Assembly (NCBI RefSeq): GCF_042676385.1
Contig: NZ_JBHTHA010000029.1
Location: 44,110 to 108,109, forward strand
DNA from: Paenibacillus_E sp042676385
GTDB taxonomy: Bacteria; Bacillota; Bacilli; Paenibacillales; NBRC-103111
DNA: 64,000 bases
Reading direction: 5' to 3'
The translations under genes and the position numbers were made by a program. Within the stretch, counting starts at the first letter, position 1, and each line of letters begins with the position of its first letter. Of this stretch, positions 40,867 to 48,947 are shown piece after piece. Below the pieces are notes generated by a model. That model had not been told where the DNA came from. It worked only from the letters and a program-made list of their open reading frames with translations, and ran no database searches.

Positions 40867-41556
40867 ATGACAAAAAATTTTCAACTGCAAGATTTGAAAG
40901 GAAAGCTCATCGTATCTTGTCAGGCATTTCCGGGCGAAGCGCTATATGGAAGCGACATGATGTGCAGAATGGCGATCGCCGCCAAAGATGGGGGGGCATT
41001 AGGCATTCGCGCTAATTCTCCTGAGGATATCGCTGCGATTACGAGCGTGGTAGATTTGCCGGTAATCGGATTGTGGAAACAAAATTATTCCGATTCTGAC
41101 GTGTACATTACGCCTACGTTTGCTGATGTCGAGAAGGTTGTGCAAGCAGGTGCAAGTATTGTGGCGATGGATGCTACATCGAGATCAAGACCCAATGGGG
41201 AAACCCTTGAGGATATTGTAAAGAAGGTGAGGTCGAAGTATACCCGATTGCTCATGGCCGATATTTCAACCATTGAGGAAGGTATTGAAGCCTATAAGCT
41301 TGGCTTTGATATGGTTTCTACGACATTGTCAGGGTACACGCCTTATAGCGTTCAATCGGAGGAACCGGATTTTGAACTTGTCGCCAATCTGGCCGCGAGG
41401 CTGCCTATTCCCGTATTTGCAGAGGGACGCATTCAGACGCCCGAACAAACACGCCGATTATTAGAGATAGGCGCATTCGCCGTTGTGATAGGAGGTGCAA
41501 TCACCAGACCGCAAGCGATTACCCAAAGATTCGTGAGCAAAATGAATGAGAGGTAA
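40867..41556 (+). CDS. nanE: N-acetylmannosamine-6-phosphate 2-epimerase
   Basis: A 229-aa TIM-barrel NanE, which converts ManNAc-6-phosphate to GlcNAc-6-phosphate. The family blocks LIVSCQAFPGEAL, GLWKQNYSDSDVYITPT (with the catalytic Lys), MADISTIEEG and FAEGRIQTPEQ are present. The start is the ATG at 40867, 10 nt after AGGA; a GTG at 40858 overlaps that site. It is first in the plus-strand series with rpiR, an ABC importer, DUF4434 and a ROK kinase. No nanA, nagA or nagB lies in the window. Confidence 0.93.
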   Translation: MTKNFQLQDLKGKLIVSCQAFPGEALYGSDMMCRMAIAAKDGGALGIRANSPEDIAAITSVVDLPVIGLWKQNYSDSDVYITPTFADVEKVVQAGASIVAMDATSRSRPNGETLEDIVKKVRSKYTRLLMADISTIEEGIEAYKLGFDMVSTTLSGYTPYSVQSEEPDFELVANLAARLPIPVFAEGRIQTPEQTRRLLEIGAFAVVIGGAITRPQAITQRFVSKMNER

Positions 41557-41577
41557 ACGCACAGTTGGTTAGCCTGC

Positions 41578-41606
41578 TTGTTTTGGTGGAAGATTCCATC
41601 TATACT
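41578..41606 (+). promoter_or_regulatory. rpiR promoter with operator filling the spacer
   Basis: TTGTTT (41578-41583), 17-bp spacer, TATACT (41601-41606). The spacer carries GGTGGAAGATTCCATC (41585-41600), an inverted repeat like the nanE half-sites, suggesting autoregulation. Confidence 0.75.
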
Positions 41607-41650
41607 TGTCTGTAAAATGAAGATTTCTTCCAAGTAGGAGGCATCAACTC

Positions 41651-42520
41651 GTGTCTAATTTCGGTAAATCGCAAGAAGGATCCAATACATTGCTTGTCAT
41701 TACTAGCATTTATCAATCATTAACGCGTACGGAACAAAAAATTGCCGACATCATCTCCCAGGACCCGGAAATGGTCGTCTATGGGACACTGACAGATCTG
41801 GCTGAAAAAGCTGGAGTAGGCGACACGTCTGTGCTTCGACTTTGCCGTAAGCTTGGTTTCAAAGGCTATCAAGAATTCAAGCTTTCGCTGGCGCAGGATT
41901 TAGTGAATCCGGTCAAAAGCGTGCACAGTGAGATTGAAGAAGGCGATGATCTTGCGACGATTGCCAGTAAAATAACCGCTGAGAACAAAGCGTTTTTGGA
42001 GAATACGCTGGCTTTGCTCGATATGCGCGAATTGCAAAAGACGATGGAGGCCATCGAGAAAGCAAACAAGATTTATTTTATCGGTGTCGGATCTTCCGCG
42101 AATACGGCGGCAGACGCCAAATATCGGTTTATGCGTCTTGGTTTTAACTCTGAATTGGTTACGGACTCCCACGTCATGGCGATGACGGCGATGCTGATGA
42201 CCAAACAAGATGTCGTATTTGCCGTCTCCACTTCGGGCAGCACCAAGGATTTGGTAGACACAGTTCGTTTGGCGAAGCAAAACGGCGTATTCTTCGTTTG
42301 CTTGACGAGCCACGCCAAGTCGCCGATTACTCAGTATGCAGACGCGGTTTTGCTCTCATGCTCCAAAGAGAATCCTCTTCAAGGAGGCGCTTTTAGATCA
42401 AAAATCACACAGATTCATGTACTCGATATTCTTACAACGGCTATGGCTATGCATTGTAAAGAAAAGGCCTATCAGGCTATTGAACTTACTTCCAAAGCAG
42501 TAAGCGATAAACTTTATTAA
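41651..42520 (+). CDS. RpiR/MurR-family transcriptional regulator
   Basis: A 289-aa regulator. The N-terminal HTH_6 domain is at about residues 10-85 (LTRTEQKIADIISQDPEMVV, then GVGDTSVLRLCRKLGFKGYQEF), and the C-terminal SIS domain from about 125 to 260 (IYFIGVGSSANTAADAKYRF, FAVSTSGSTKDLVDTVRLAK). SIS domains of this family bind phosphosugars; in sialate and ManNAc clusters the effector is ManNAc-6P or GlcNAc-6P, a reasonable guess here. It starts with GTG at 41651 behind AGGAGG. Likely the local repressor of the island. Confidence 0.92.
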   Translation: MSNFGKSQEGSNTLLVITSIYQSLTRTEQKIADIISQDPEMVVYGTLTDLAEKAGVGDTSVLRLCRKLGFKGYQEFKLSLAQDLVNPVKSVHSEIEEGDDLATIASKITAENKAFLENTLALLDMRELQKTMEAIEKANKIYFIGVGSSANTAADAKYRFMRLGFNSELVTDSHVMAMTAMLMTKQDVVFAVSTSGSTKDLVDTVRLAKQNGVFFVCLTSHAKSPITQYADAVLLSCSKENPLQGGAFRSKITQIHVLDILTTAMAMHCKEKAYQAIELTSKAVSDKLY

Positions 42521-42540
42521 TGTTTATTGCGCCCATTTTT

Positions 42541-42556
42541 GGCGGATTAATCCACC
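42541..42556. promoter_or_regulatory. Candidate operator upstream of the binding-protein gene
   Basis: GGCGGATTAATCCACC, a palindrome whose half-site GGTGGATTA matches the sites at nanE and rpiR. Confidence 0.65.
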
Positions 42557-42632
42557 GAAATGAAAGTGAATTGTGGAATTAATATTCTAATTATTCCTAT
42601 TATTGGTTGAAAACAAAATTGGAGGGTTGAAT

Positions 42633-43964
42633 ATGACAAAAAGAGCTTGGAAAAACACGTCCTTATTCGTTTTAGCAACACTAGTGGCCGGGACTTCATT
42701 GGTTGGCTGTTCTGCGAGTAATGAGGCCGCTTCGACGGCCAGCCCGACGAAAGCTGTAAGTGCGGATGCGCCAAAAAAAGAGAAGTCGGAAGTGAACTTC
42801 TGGTATCTGTGGAATGGTAAAGAAGCTGAAAACGTTGAAAAACTGATTGCGGAGTTCAATGCGAGCCAAGATAAATATACGGTGAAAGGCTTGTCGGTAC
42901 CGGATGTACAGAAGATCATCGTTGCACTTTCCAGCGGAAGCGGGCCGGATATTACCGATAATTTCAGCTCGAATACAGCCTCCTACGCAGAAAAAGGTAT
43001 TAGTGAACCTTTGGATGAATATATCAAAAAGGACAACTTTGATACGTCGGATTTCGTTCCTGGCGCATTGCAAAGCGGTCAATACAAAGGCAAAACCTAT
43101 GCGCTTCCTATTAACGTTAACTTCAATCTGATGTTCTATAACAAAAAACTGTTTGCAGAGGCGGGACTCACCGCTCCGCCAAAAACAGATAAAGAATTAT
43201 TGGAATATTCGATTAAATTGACGAAAGTAAATGCGGATAAAACGATCAGCGTGCTAGGTTTCCCGGACTTCCCTCTGATCTATTATGTGAACCCGATGAG
43301 CTTCGCACTGGGAGGCAGCTTCATCGCTCCGGACGGCAAATTGACGCCGGATAATCCCGGAACGCTTGCGGCCATCCAATTGATGAAATCATACCGCGAT
43401 AAATTCGGCGTAGACAATATTACGAAATTCAACTCGTCCGCCAAATACTTGGATGCTACCGATCCATTCATCTCCGGCAAGCAAGCCATTCGATTTGATG
43501 GACCTTGGTTTGGTAATACCGTGAAAAACGGTTTGAAAATCGAAGGTCTTGATTACGGTATCGCGCCGCTCCCAGCTCCGGAAGGCAAACCGGAAATGGC
43601 GGGTGGTGGCGAGATCAGCGCATCTACATTCTTTATCGCCAAGAACTCGAAGAACAAAGAAGGGGGATGGGCATTCATCAGTTGGTTGTTGTCTAAACAA
43701 GGTATGACGAAATTCAACAGCATGTTCGGTAATCTGCCTGCAAGAACTTCCGTTTATGATGATCCGACTCTGCAAAGCATTCCCGACTTCAAAATCTTTG
43801 CCGATGCAGCCAAAAACAAGAACCTGAAAGCTTTCCCAGCGGTTCCGGTGCAAACGGAATATACCAAATTAATCGGCGATCAATTTGAGCTGGCGGTCAA
43901 TGGGAAGAAATCCCCGGAGGAAGCCCTCAAAGAAGCGAGTGACAAAGCGAATAGCTTAAAATAA
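42633..43964 (+). CDS. Sugar ABC transporter substrate-binding lipoprotein
   Basis: A 443-aa family-1 extracellular solute-binding protein. The lipobox is LVGC near residue 24 (SLFVLATLVAGTSLVGCSAS), followed by a Ser/Ala/Lys linker and a two-lobe binding domain beginning VNFWYLWNGKEAENVEKLI. It would catch the oligosaccharide for the two permeases next door. The start is the ATG at 42633 behind GGAGG. A hairpin at 43985-44007 separates it from the permease genes and may keep its mRNA more abundant. No ATPase gene is in the cluster, so a shared MsmX-type ATPase is likely. Confidence 0.93.
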   Translation: MTKRAWKNTSLFVLATLVAGTSLVGCSASNEAASTASPTKAVSADAPKKEKSEVNFWYLWNGKEAENVEKLIAEFNASQDKYTVKGLSVPDVQKIIVALSSGSGPDITDNFSSNTASYAEKGISEPLDEYIKKDNFDTSDFVPGALQSGQYKGKTYALPINVNFNLMFYNKKLFAEAGLTAPPKTDKELLEYSIKLTKVNADKTISVLGFPDFPLIYYVNPMSFALGGSFIAPDGKLTPDNPGTLAAIQLMKSYRDKFGVDNITKFNSSAKYLDATDPFISGKQAIRFDGPWFGNTVKNGLKIEGLDYGIAPLPAPEGKPEMAGGGEISASTFFIAKNSKNKEGGWAFISWLLSKQGMTKFNSMFGNLPARTSVYDDPTLQSIPDFKIFADAAKNKNLKAFPAVPVQTEYTKLIGDQFELAVNGKKSPEEALKEASDKANSLK

Positions 43965-43984
43965 GGAAGCCAACTCGTCAGAAA

Positions 43985-44007
43985 ACCCCGCCTCCTGCAG
44001 GCGGGGT
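43985..44007 (+). terminator. Intra-operon hairpin after the binding-protein gene
   Basis: ACCCCGCCT and AGGCGGGGT arms with loop CCTGC, followed by ACTTTC, a poor T run. It probably acts as a partial terminator or mRNA stabiliser. Confidence 0.7.
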
Positions 44008-44050
44008 ACTTTCAAGCGATGACGTTGTTTCCGCAACATGGGGGCTTAAT

Positions 44051-44950
44051 ATGAAAAATAATACGGTCAAAGGATTGTTATTTGCAAGTCCATGGTTACT
44101 TGGTTTTATCTGTTTGACCCTATATCCGATTCTTCTCTCCTTTTACTATGGATTTACCGAGTTTAATGCTTTTCAACCTCCGAAGTTCGTCGGGATGAAA
44201 AATTACAACGAGCTGTTTCACGACGATTTGTTTTGGAAGAGTTTGAGAAATACGTTCTATATTACCGTGATCGGAACCCCGATCAACCTAGTTTTCGCTC
44301 TGTTTATTGCGATGCTGCTTAATATGAAGGTCAAGGGGATGGCCCTGTACCGGACTGTATTTTATATTCCGACGATTGTGCCGCTCGCAGCCTCCACGTT
44401 ACTGTGGATATGGATTTTGAACGGGCAATATGGATTGTTGAACACACTATTAACCAAACTTGGACTCTATGCGCCTAGCTGGCTTGGCGATCCTATCTAT
44501 ACGAAACCTTCGTTGCTCATCATGGGCGTGTGGGCGGTCGGTAATGTCATTGTGATATTCCTAGCCTCGCTTCAGGATGTGCCGGCGTCCTTATATGAAT
44601 CGGCGGAAATTGACGGCGCAAGTTTAACCGGGAAGTTCACTCATATCACGCTTCCAACCATTTCGCCTATCATTCTTTTCCAACTGATTATGCAGGTTAT
44701 TAACGGTTTCCAGTATTTCACGCAAGCTTATTTTATTATTGAAAGCTCAGGGAATTTGAATAATAGCTCCATCGGCGGACCGGAAAATTCTCTGCTCGTA
44801 TACGCCGTTTATTTATACCACAGTGCCTTTTATTATTTGAAAATGGGCAAGGCTTCGGCCATGGCATGGCTGATGTTTGTGCTCATTGGTTTGGTCACCT
44901 GGATTATTTTCAAATCATCCAAAAAATGGGTTACCTACGGGGGTGAATAA
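44051..44950 (+). CDS. Sugar ABC transporter permease (MalF type)
   Basis: A 299-aa permease with six membrane helices. The EAA loop that contacts the ATPase is YESAEIDGASLTGKFTHITLP near residues 181-201. The leader MKNNTVKGLLFASPWLLGFI is typical of the MalF/UgpA type. The ATG at 44051 follows GGGGGC. Its stop lies directly before the second permease start. Confidence 0.93.
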   Translation: MKNNTVKGLLFASPWLLGFICLTLYPILLSFYYGFTEFNAFQPPKFVGMKNYNELFHDDLFWKSLRNTFYITVIGTPINLVFALFIAMLLNMKVKGMALYRTVFYIPTIVPLAASTLLWIWILNGQYGLLNTLLTKLGLYAPSWLGDPIYTKPSLLIMGVWAVGNVIVIFLASLQDVPASLYESAEIDGASLTGKFTHITLPTISPIILFQLIMQVINGFQYFTQAYFIIESSGNLNNSSIGGPENSLLVYAVYLYHSAFYYLKMGKASAMAWLMFVLIGLVTWIIFKSSKKWVTYGGE

Positions 44951-45793
44951 ATGACGACGAGATTGTTGGCAAGAACGTTCAGTAAGACGATACTCCCCCA
45001 GGCGGTATTAATCGTGCTCGGCATCATTTTTGCGATTCCATTCCTATGGCTGATCGCGACTTCCATGAAGTCCTTAAATGAAATTTCGCAAACGACACTG
45101 TCCATCATTCCACAGCGCATTCATTGGGATAACTACTCAAGGGTATTCGAACGAATTCCTTATCTGCGATATACGATGAATACGCTTTTTGTCAGCGTGC
45201 TTAGCGTCATCGGGCAGCTGATTTCCTCTTCATTAGTGGCTTATTCCATTTCGAAAATCGAGTGGAAAGGGAGAAATTTGATTTTTCCCATAATCATTGC
45301 AACCATGCTGCTGCCTTTTCAAGTCACCATGATTCCTCTTTATGTCATCTTCCAGAAGCTTCATCTCGTAGGGTCGTACTGGCCGCTTATCATACCGACA
45401 TTTACCGGCGCTCCTTTTTATATTTTCATGCTTCGCCAATTTTTTATGACTTTACCCGATTCTTTAATTCATGCGGCAAGAATAGATGGGGCCAACGAAG
45501 CCACCATTTTCACGCGTATTGTGCTTCCGCTTTGCAAGCCCGCTTTAGCGGCAGTGGCTATTTTCACATTTCTTAGCACGTGGTCTGACTTCTTGGGGCC
45601 TTTAATCTATTTGAACAATAATAAAATGTATACGTTGACCCTAGGCTTGCAAGCATTTATGGCGGAGCACTATGTGGAATGGGACCTGCTTATGGCTGCT
45701 TCCGTTATGTTTACTTTGCCGATTATCATCTTGTTCTTTTTTGCTCAAAAATACTTTATCGAGGGCATTACGTTAACTGGAATCAAAGCCTAG
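44951..45793 (+). CDS. Sugar ABC transporter permease (MalG type)
   Basis: A 280-aa permease with six helices. The EAA loop is HAARIDGANEATIFTRIVLP near residues 175-194, and the C-terminus FFAQKYFIEGITLTGIKA is the standard ending for MalG/UgpE types. It starts immediately after the previous stop (TAAATG) behind GGGGGTG, so the two are translated together. Confidence 0.93.
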   Translation: MTTRLLARTFSKTILPQAVLIVLGIIFAIPFLWLIATSMKSLNEISQTTLSIIPQRIHWDNYSRVFERIPYLRYTMNTLFVSVLSVIGQLISSSLVAYSISKIEWKGRNLIFPIIIATMLLPFQVTMIPLYVIFQKLHLVGSYWPLIIPTFTGAPFYIFMLRQFFMTLPDSLIHAARIDGANEATIFTRIVLPLCKPALAAVAIFTFLSTWSDFLGPLIYLNNNKMYTLTLGLQAFMAEHYVEWDLLMAASVMFTLPIIILFFFAQKYFIEGITLTGIKA

Positions 45794-45838
45794 AAAGCGA
45801 TTTTCCGACTATTATGCTACCGAAATGAGGAGTCCGCA

Positions 45839-46789
45839 ATGTCAAATACAAACATCCTGCCTATTTCCGGAACGTGGTTCGATTTTCATCATCCTAACCC
45901 GTATGAAGGAGATTACTGGAATTCCACAACGGACCAATTCACAGCCGGAGATTGGGAATTGAAAATATCGGAGATGGTGGATGCCGGCATGGATACGCTG
46001 ATCTTGATGTCGGTCGCCCTGCACGGGAAAACGTTTTATCCTTCCGACGTAATCAAATATAGATGGAACTTGATTTGTCCCGATCCTTTGGAGGCCGTGC
46101 TAAAAGTAGCAGACCGATTGGATGTCGCTGTATTTATTGGGCTTGGTTTCTTCAATACGCCGATCTTGCACACATTTGGCAGCGACGGGGATAAGACAAC
46201 TTTGCGATACGATGTTGCCGTCGAACTTTCAGAGAGATACGGTCATCATCGTTCTTTTAAGGGTTGGTATTTTCCGGTCGAGGCTGCGATCGAGGAATAT
46301 TTTCCGGAGTCATATTTGGAATATGTGAATACGTTATCCAAACATTGCCGTAAGCTCGGGCCGGAGAAAATCATGATTGCTCCATACGGTACGCGTACGA
46401 TTCGTGCGGATAGTAAATTTGTGGAACAATTAAAGGCGCTTGAAGTGGATTATATCGCATACCAGGACGAAGTCGGAGTAGCCAAAACGATGGTGTCCGA
46501 GTTGGATGGCATTTATGCAGGACTGCGAGAAGCGCATGATAAAGCGGGCATACCGCTCTGGGCCGATGTGGAAATCTTTAAATTTCACGGAAAGGTACTG
46601 TTACCGGCGCCATTCGAGCGGGTCAAAGGACAACTGGAGGTTGCCTCCAAATATGTCGATAAAATATGCTGCTATCAGTATTTAGGCATGATGAATAAAC
46701 CGGATAGCCCTGTGCACGCTGGGCATCCGACTTCACCGAAGCTTTACCGGGACTATATGGAATTCATTCAGTCGGTTCGAACAAAGTGA
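45839..46789 (+). CDS. Cytoplasmic DUF4434-family protein (putative glycoside hydrolase)
   Basis: A 316-aa protein without signal peptide, so cytoplasmic. It matches the DUF4434 TIM-barrel group: GTWFDFHHPNPYEGDYWN at the start, then GWYFPVEAAIEE (near 141), MIAPYG (near 181), YQDEVGVAKTMV (near 205) and LWADVEIFKFHG (near 239). The Glu of GWYFPVE, the QDEVG acid pair and the DxExF acids are shared with the secreted paralogue at 38.3 kb and are the best catalytic candidates. Position between permeases and kinase suggests it breaks the imported oligosaccharide down to the sugar that the kinase phosphorylates. The reaction is not known. ATG behind GAGGAG. Confidence 0.85.
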   Translation: MSNTNILPISGTWFDFHHPNPYEGDYWNSTTDQFTAGDWELKISEMVDAGMDTLILMSVALHGKTFYPSDVIKYRWNLICPDPLEAVLKVADRLDVAVFIGLGFFNTPILHTFGSDGDKTTLRYDVAVELSERYGHHRSFKGWYFPVEAAIEEYFPESYLEYVNTLSKHCRKLGPEKIMIAPYGTRTIRADSKFVEQLKALEVDYIAYQDEVGVAKTMVSELDGIYAGLREAHDKAGIPLWADVEIFKFHGKVLLPAPFERVKGQLEVASKYVDKICCYQYLGMMNKPDSPVHAGHPTSPKLYRDYMEFIQSVRTK

Positions 46790-46804
46790 GGTGAGGAGAG
46801 CGGG

Positions 46805-47761
46805 ATGAATCGCAGAGGGGTCATAGGCATTGATATTGGCGGAACGAACATTAAAGCGGGGATTGTCGACACCGATGGGCACGTGGTTCATAAAGAGACG
46901 ATTCCCACAGAAGCACGAGCCGGCAAAGAGGCACTGCTTACGAAAATTGAGAGTCTGATCGATTCGTTTCGGGCGCAGGCCCCGTCTCTTGGCATTGAAG
47001 TATCCGGCGTCGGTATCGGCACTGCGGGTTATGTGAATCGGGAAGGCGTTATCGGTACGGCTACGGAAAACCTGCCGGGTTGGAGCGGAACCCGTTTAAA
47101 GGAAGTCATTGAACAACAAATCCAGTTGCCTGTTCGTGTAGATAACGACGTGAACGCTATGGCTCTGGGCGAGGTTTGGCTTGGTGCAGGAAGGCCATGG
47201 GATCACTTTTTGTGTGTGGCGCTAGGCACAGGCGTAGGCGGTTGCTTAATTGAGAATAAGCGGCCATATCGCGGCCGAAGCGGCTATGCGGGCGGGTACG
47301 GCCATCAGGTGATTGAAATTCAAGGACATCCGTGCACTTGCGGTCTTCGGGGGTGCTGGGAGCAATACGCTTCCGTTACTGCGCTTAAACGCATGAGTGG
47401 CGAAATGGGAGAGGAAGCGGAGATCGCTCAGCAATCACCGGAACGTTTATTTGCTATGGCAAGGGAGGGGCATCTAGTTGCTCTCCAGATCGTTGAACGA
47501 TACGCCGATTATATCGCTATAGGACTGGCAAACCTGATCCATATATTTAACCCGCCTGCGATAGTCATTGGCGGTGCGGTAACGGCTCAGGGCGAGTTTT
47601 TATTCGAACGAATCCGTAAATATGTGAGCATGCATACATTGAATGTGTATGTTGAAAATCCTGAGCTGCCTATTGTTCCGGCCATTCTTGGCGACATGGC
47701 GGGAATGATTGGATCGGCGAGATTGGCATTGGATGCAGTTGTTGATAGAAGGAATGAGTAG
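46805..47761 (+). CDS. ROK-family sugar kinase, probable ManNAc kinase
   Basis: A 318-aa ROK kinase. ATP motif IGIDIGGTNIKAGIVD at residues 7-22, the phosphate-2 region VALGTGVGGCLIENKR near 139, and the zinc motif GHQVIEIQGHPCTCGLRGC near 161-179 (H-x9-C-x1-C-x4-C pattern). In place of the Glu usual in GE-x-GH of glucokinases it has GGYGH, a deviation also found at that position in ManNAc kinases. With nanE in the same island, ManNAc phosphorylation is the natural proposal; glucose or allose kinase is not excluded. The ATG at 46805 follows AGGTGAGGAG. Confidence 0.88.
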   Translation: MNRRGVIGIDIGGTNIKAGIVDTDGHVVHKETIPTEARAGKEALLTKIESLIDSFRAQAPSLGIEVSGVGIGTAGYVNREGVIGTATENLPGWSGTRLKEVIEQQIQLPVRVDNDVNAMALGEVWLGAGRPWDHFLCVALGTGVGGCLIENKRPYRGRSGYAGGYGHQVIEIQGHPCTCGLRGCWEQYASVTALKRMSGEMGEEAEIAQQSPERLFAMAREGHLVALQIVERYADYIAIGLANLIHIFNPPAIVIGGAVTAQGEFLFERIRKYVSMHTLNVYVENPELPIVPAILGDMAGMIGSARLALDAVVDRRNE

Positions 47762-47808
47762 AATGGAGGAAAAATTTGACGAAGGAATTGCTTATCGATA
47801 AAATGAGT

Positions 47809-47823
47809 TAAAGCGTTTTATGA
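47809..47823. promoter_or_regulatory. LacI-type or cre-like operator upstream of the lacI-family gene
   Basis: TTAAAGCGTTTTAT (47809-47822), a near-palindrome around a central CG, resembles LacI/CcpA operators. Confidence 0.45.
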
Positions 47824-47842
47824 AGGATAATGAGGGAAGCGA

Positions 47843-48925
47843 ATGAGTAAAAACAAACAGCCGACGATCATTGACGTAGCCAAGGAAGCCGGCGTTTCGA
47901 TCGCTACCGTATCGAATGTGATCAATCGGAGGAAGGTGCCGATGGCGCAAGAGACCATACGGAAAGTGGAGGAAGCCGTGAATCTGCTTGGCTACCGCCG
48001 CAATGTCATGGCTACGAACCTAAGCCGACGCCGTTCCTATGAGCTGGGTCTCATCATCCCGCATTTTGGCGGCTACTACGGCCGGTTCGCGGAGATGCTG
48101 GAGCAGAAGGTGCATCGTTTCGGCTATCATTTATCTATTTTTTCGGCAGCCGGGATGAACCCGGAGATCGAGCGGCGTCATTTGGAGCTGTTGCTGCAGC
48201 GTAGAGTGGACGGGCTTGTGAGCCACGGGTTGGCGATGAGTATGGAATCTACCCGGCATATCGTCGGGGTGGGGACGCCGCTTGTGATTTTCAACGGCTG
48301 GGGCTGGCCGAGCGATATCGTCAAGCTGGCAGTTAATCTGGATTTTGCGAAAGCTTCCTATGAAGCTGTGCGTCATTTTCATGAAAACGGCTGCCGTTCC
48401 ATCGTGTATGCAGGCAGACGTAAAGGACTAGGCGCGAATGAACAGCGCATTCAAGGGTTTACAACCGGTATTCAGCACTATGCCAAGGATACGGTGCATG
48501 CCATCTTGGATGCGGGTGAACTAGGCATCGAGGGTACGCTTGATGAAGCGCTGAAGCTTAGCGGCGAGCAGAAGCCGCTTGGTATTTATACGTTCAACGA
48601 TGCACTGGCGTTGGAGATATTGGCGGTATGTCACGCTCGCGGTATCCGGGTGCCAGAGGATGTTCAATTGATCGGCATGGACAATGAGCTGTATTCGAAA
48701 GCCAGTTTTCCGGCGATCACGAGCTTCGATATGCCGGTAGAGCTGCAAACCAGCCTTGTTGCGGCCTTCCTCATGAAGCAGATTGGTGAAGAGCTGGATG
48801 AAGAAACAACTCAACTGCTCGATGCGCATATAGCGCAAATAGAGGGGCATGAGCTGCTCATTGATCTTAAGATGATGGCTCGTCCATCTACAGCGAATGC
48901 AGAAAGACCGTTACGCTCAGTCTAG
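47843..48925 (+). CDS. LacI-family transcriptional regulator
   Basis: A 360-aa LacI/GalR protein. The HTH is IIDVAKEAGVSIATVSNVIN at residues 9-28 with hinge RRNVMATNLSRRRSYELGLI; the periplasmic-binding-protein-like effector domain runs from about 62 to 335. It is the second regulator of the sugar island, next to an RpiR type, so two different sugar signals may be combined. The ATG at 47843 follows GAGGGAAGCG. The terminator stem overlaps its last codons. Confidence 0.9.
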   Translation: MSKNKQPTIIDVAKEAGVSIATVSNVINRRKVPMAQETIRKVEEAVNLLGYRRNVMATNLSRRRSYELGLIIPHFGGYYGRFAEMLEQKVHRFGYHLSIFSAAGMNPEIERRHLELLLQRRVDGLVSHGLAMSMESTRHIVGVGTPLVIFNGWGWPSDIVKLAVNLDFAKASYEAVRHFHENGCRSIVYAGRRKGLGANEQRIQGFTTGIQHYAKDTVHAILDAGELGIEGTLDEALKLSGEQKPLGIYTFNDALALEILAVCHARGIRVPEDVQLIGMDNELYSKASFPAITSFDMPVELQTSLVAAFLMKQIGEELDEETTQLLDAHIAQIEGHELLIDLKMMARPSTANAERPLRSV

Positions 48926-48946
48926 ATGAGCTAACGGTCTTTTTAA
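48903..48946 (+). terminator. Terminator overlapping the lacI-family stop
   Basis: AAAGACCGTTA plus CGCTCA pair with TGAG plus CTAACGGTCTTT around GTCTAGA, which holds the TAG stop; the T run follows. It may serve the convergent CDF gene too. Confidence 0.85.
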
Positions 48947-48947
48947 C

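Noticed and set aside
40867..47761. Sialic acid catabolism
   Set aside because: nanE and a kinase are present, but no nanA aldolase, sialidase or sialate transporter is seen; ManNAc use fits better.
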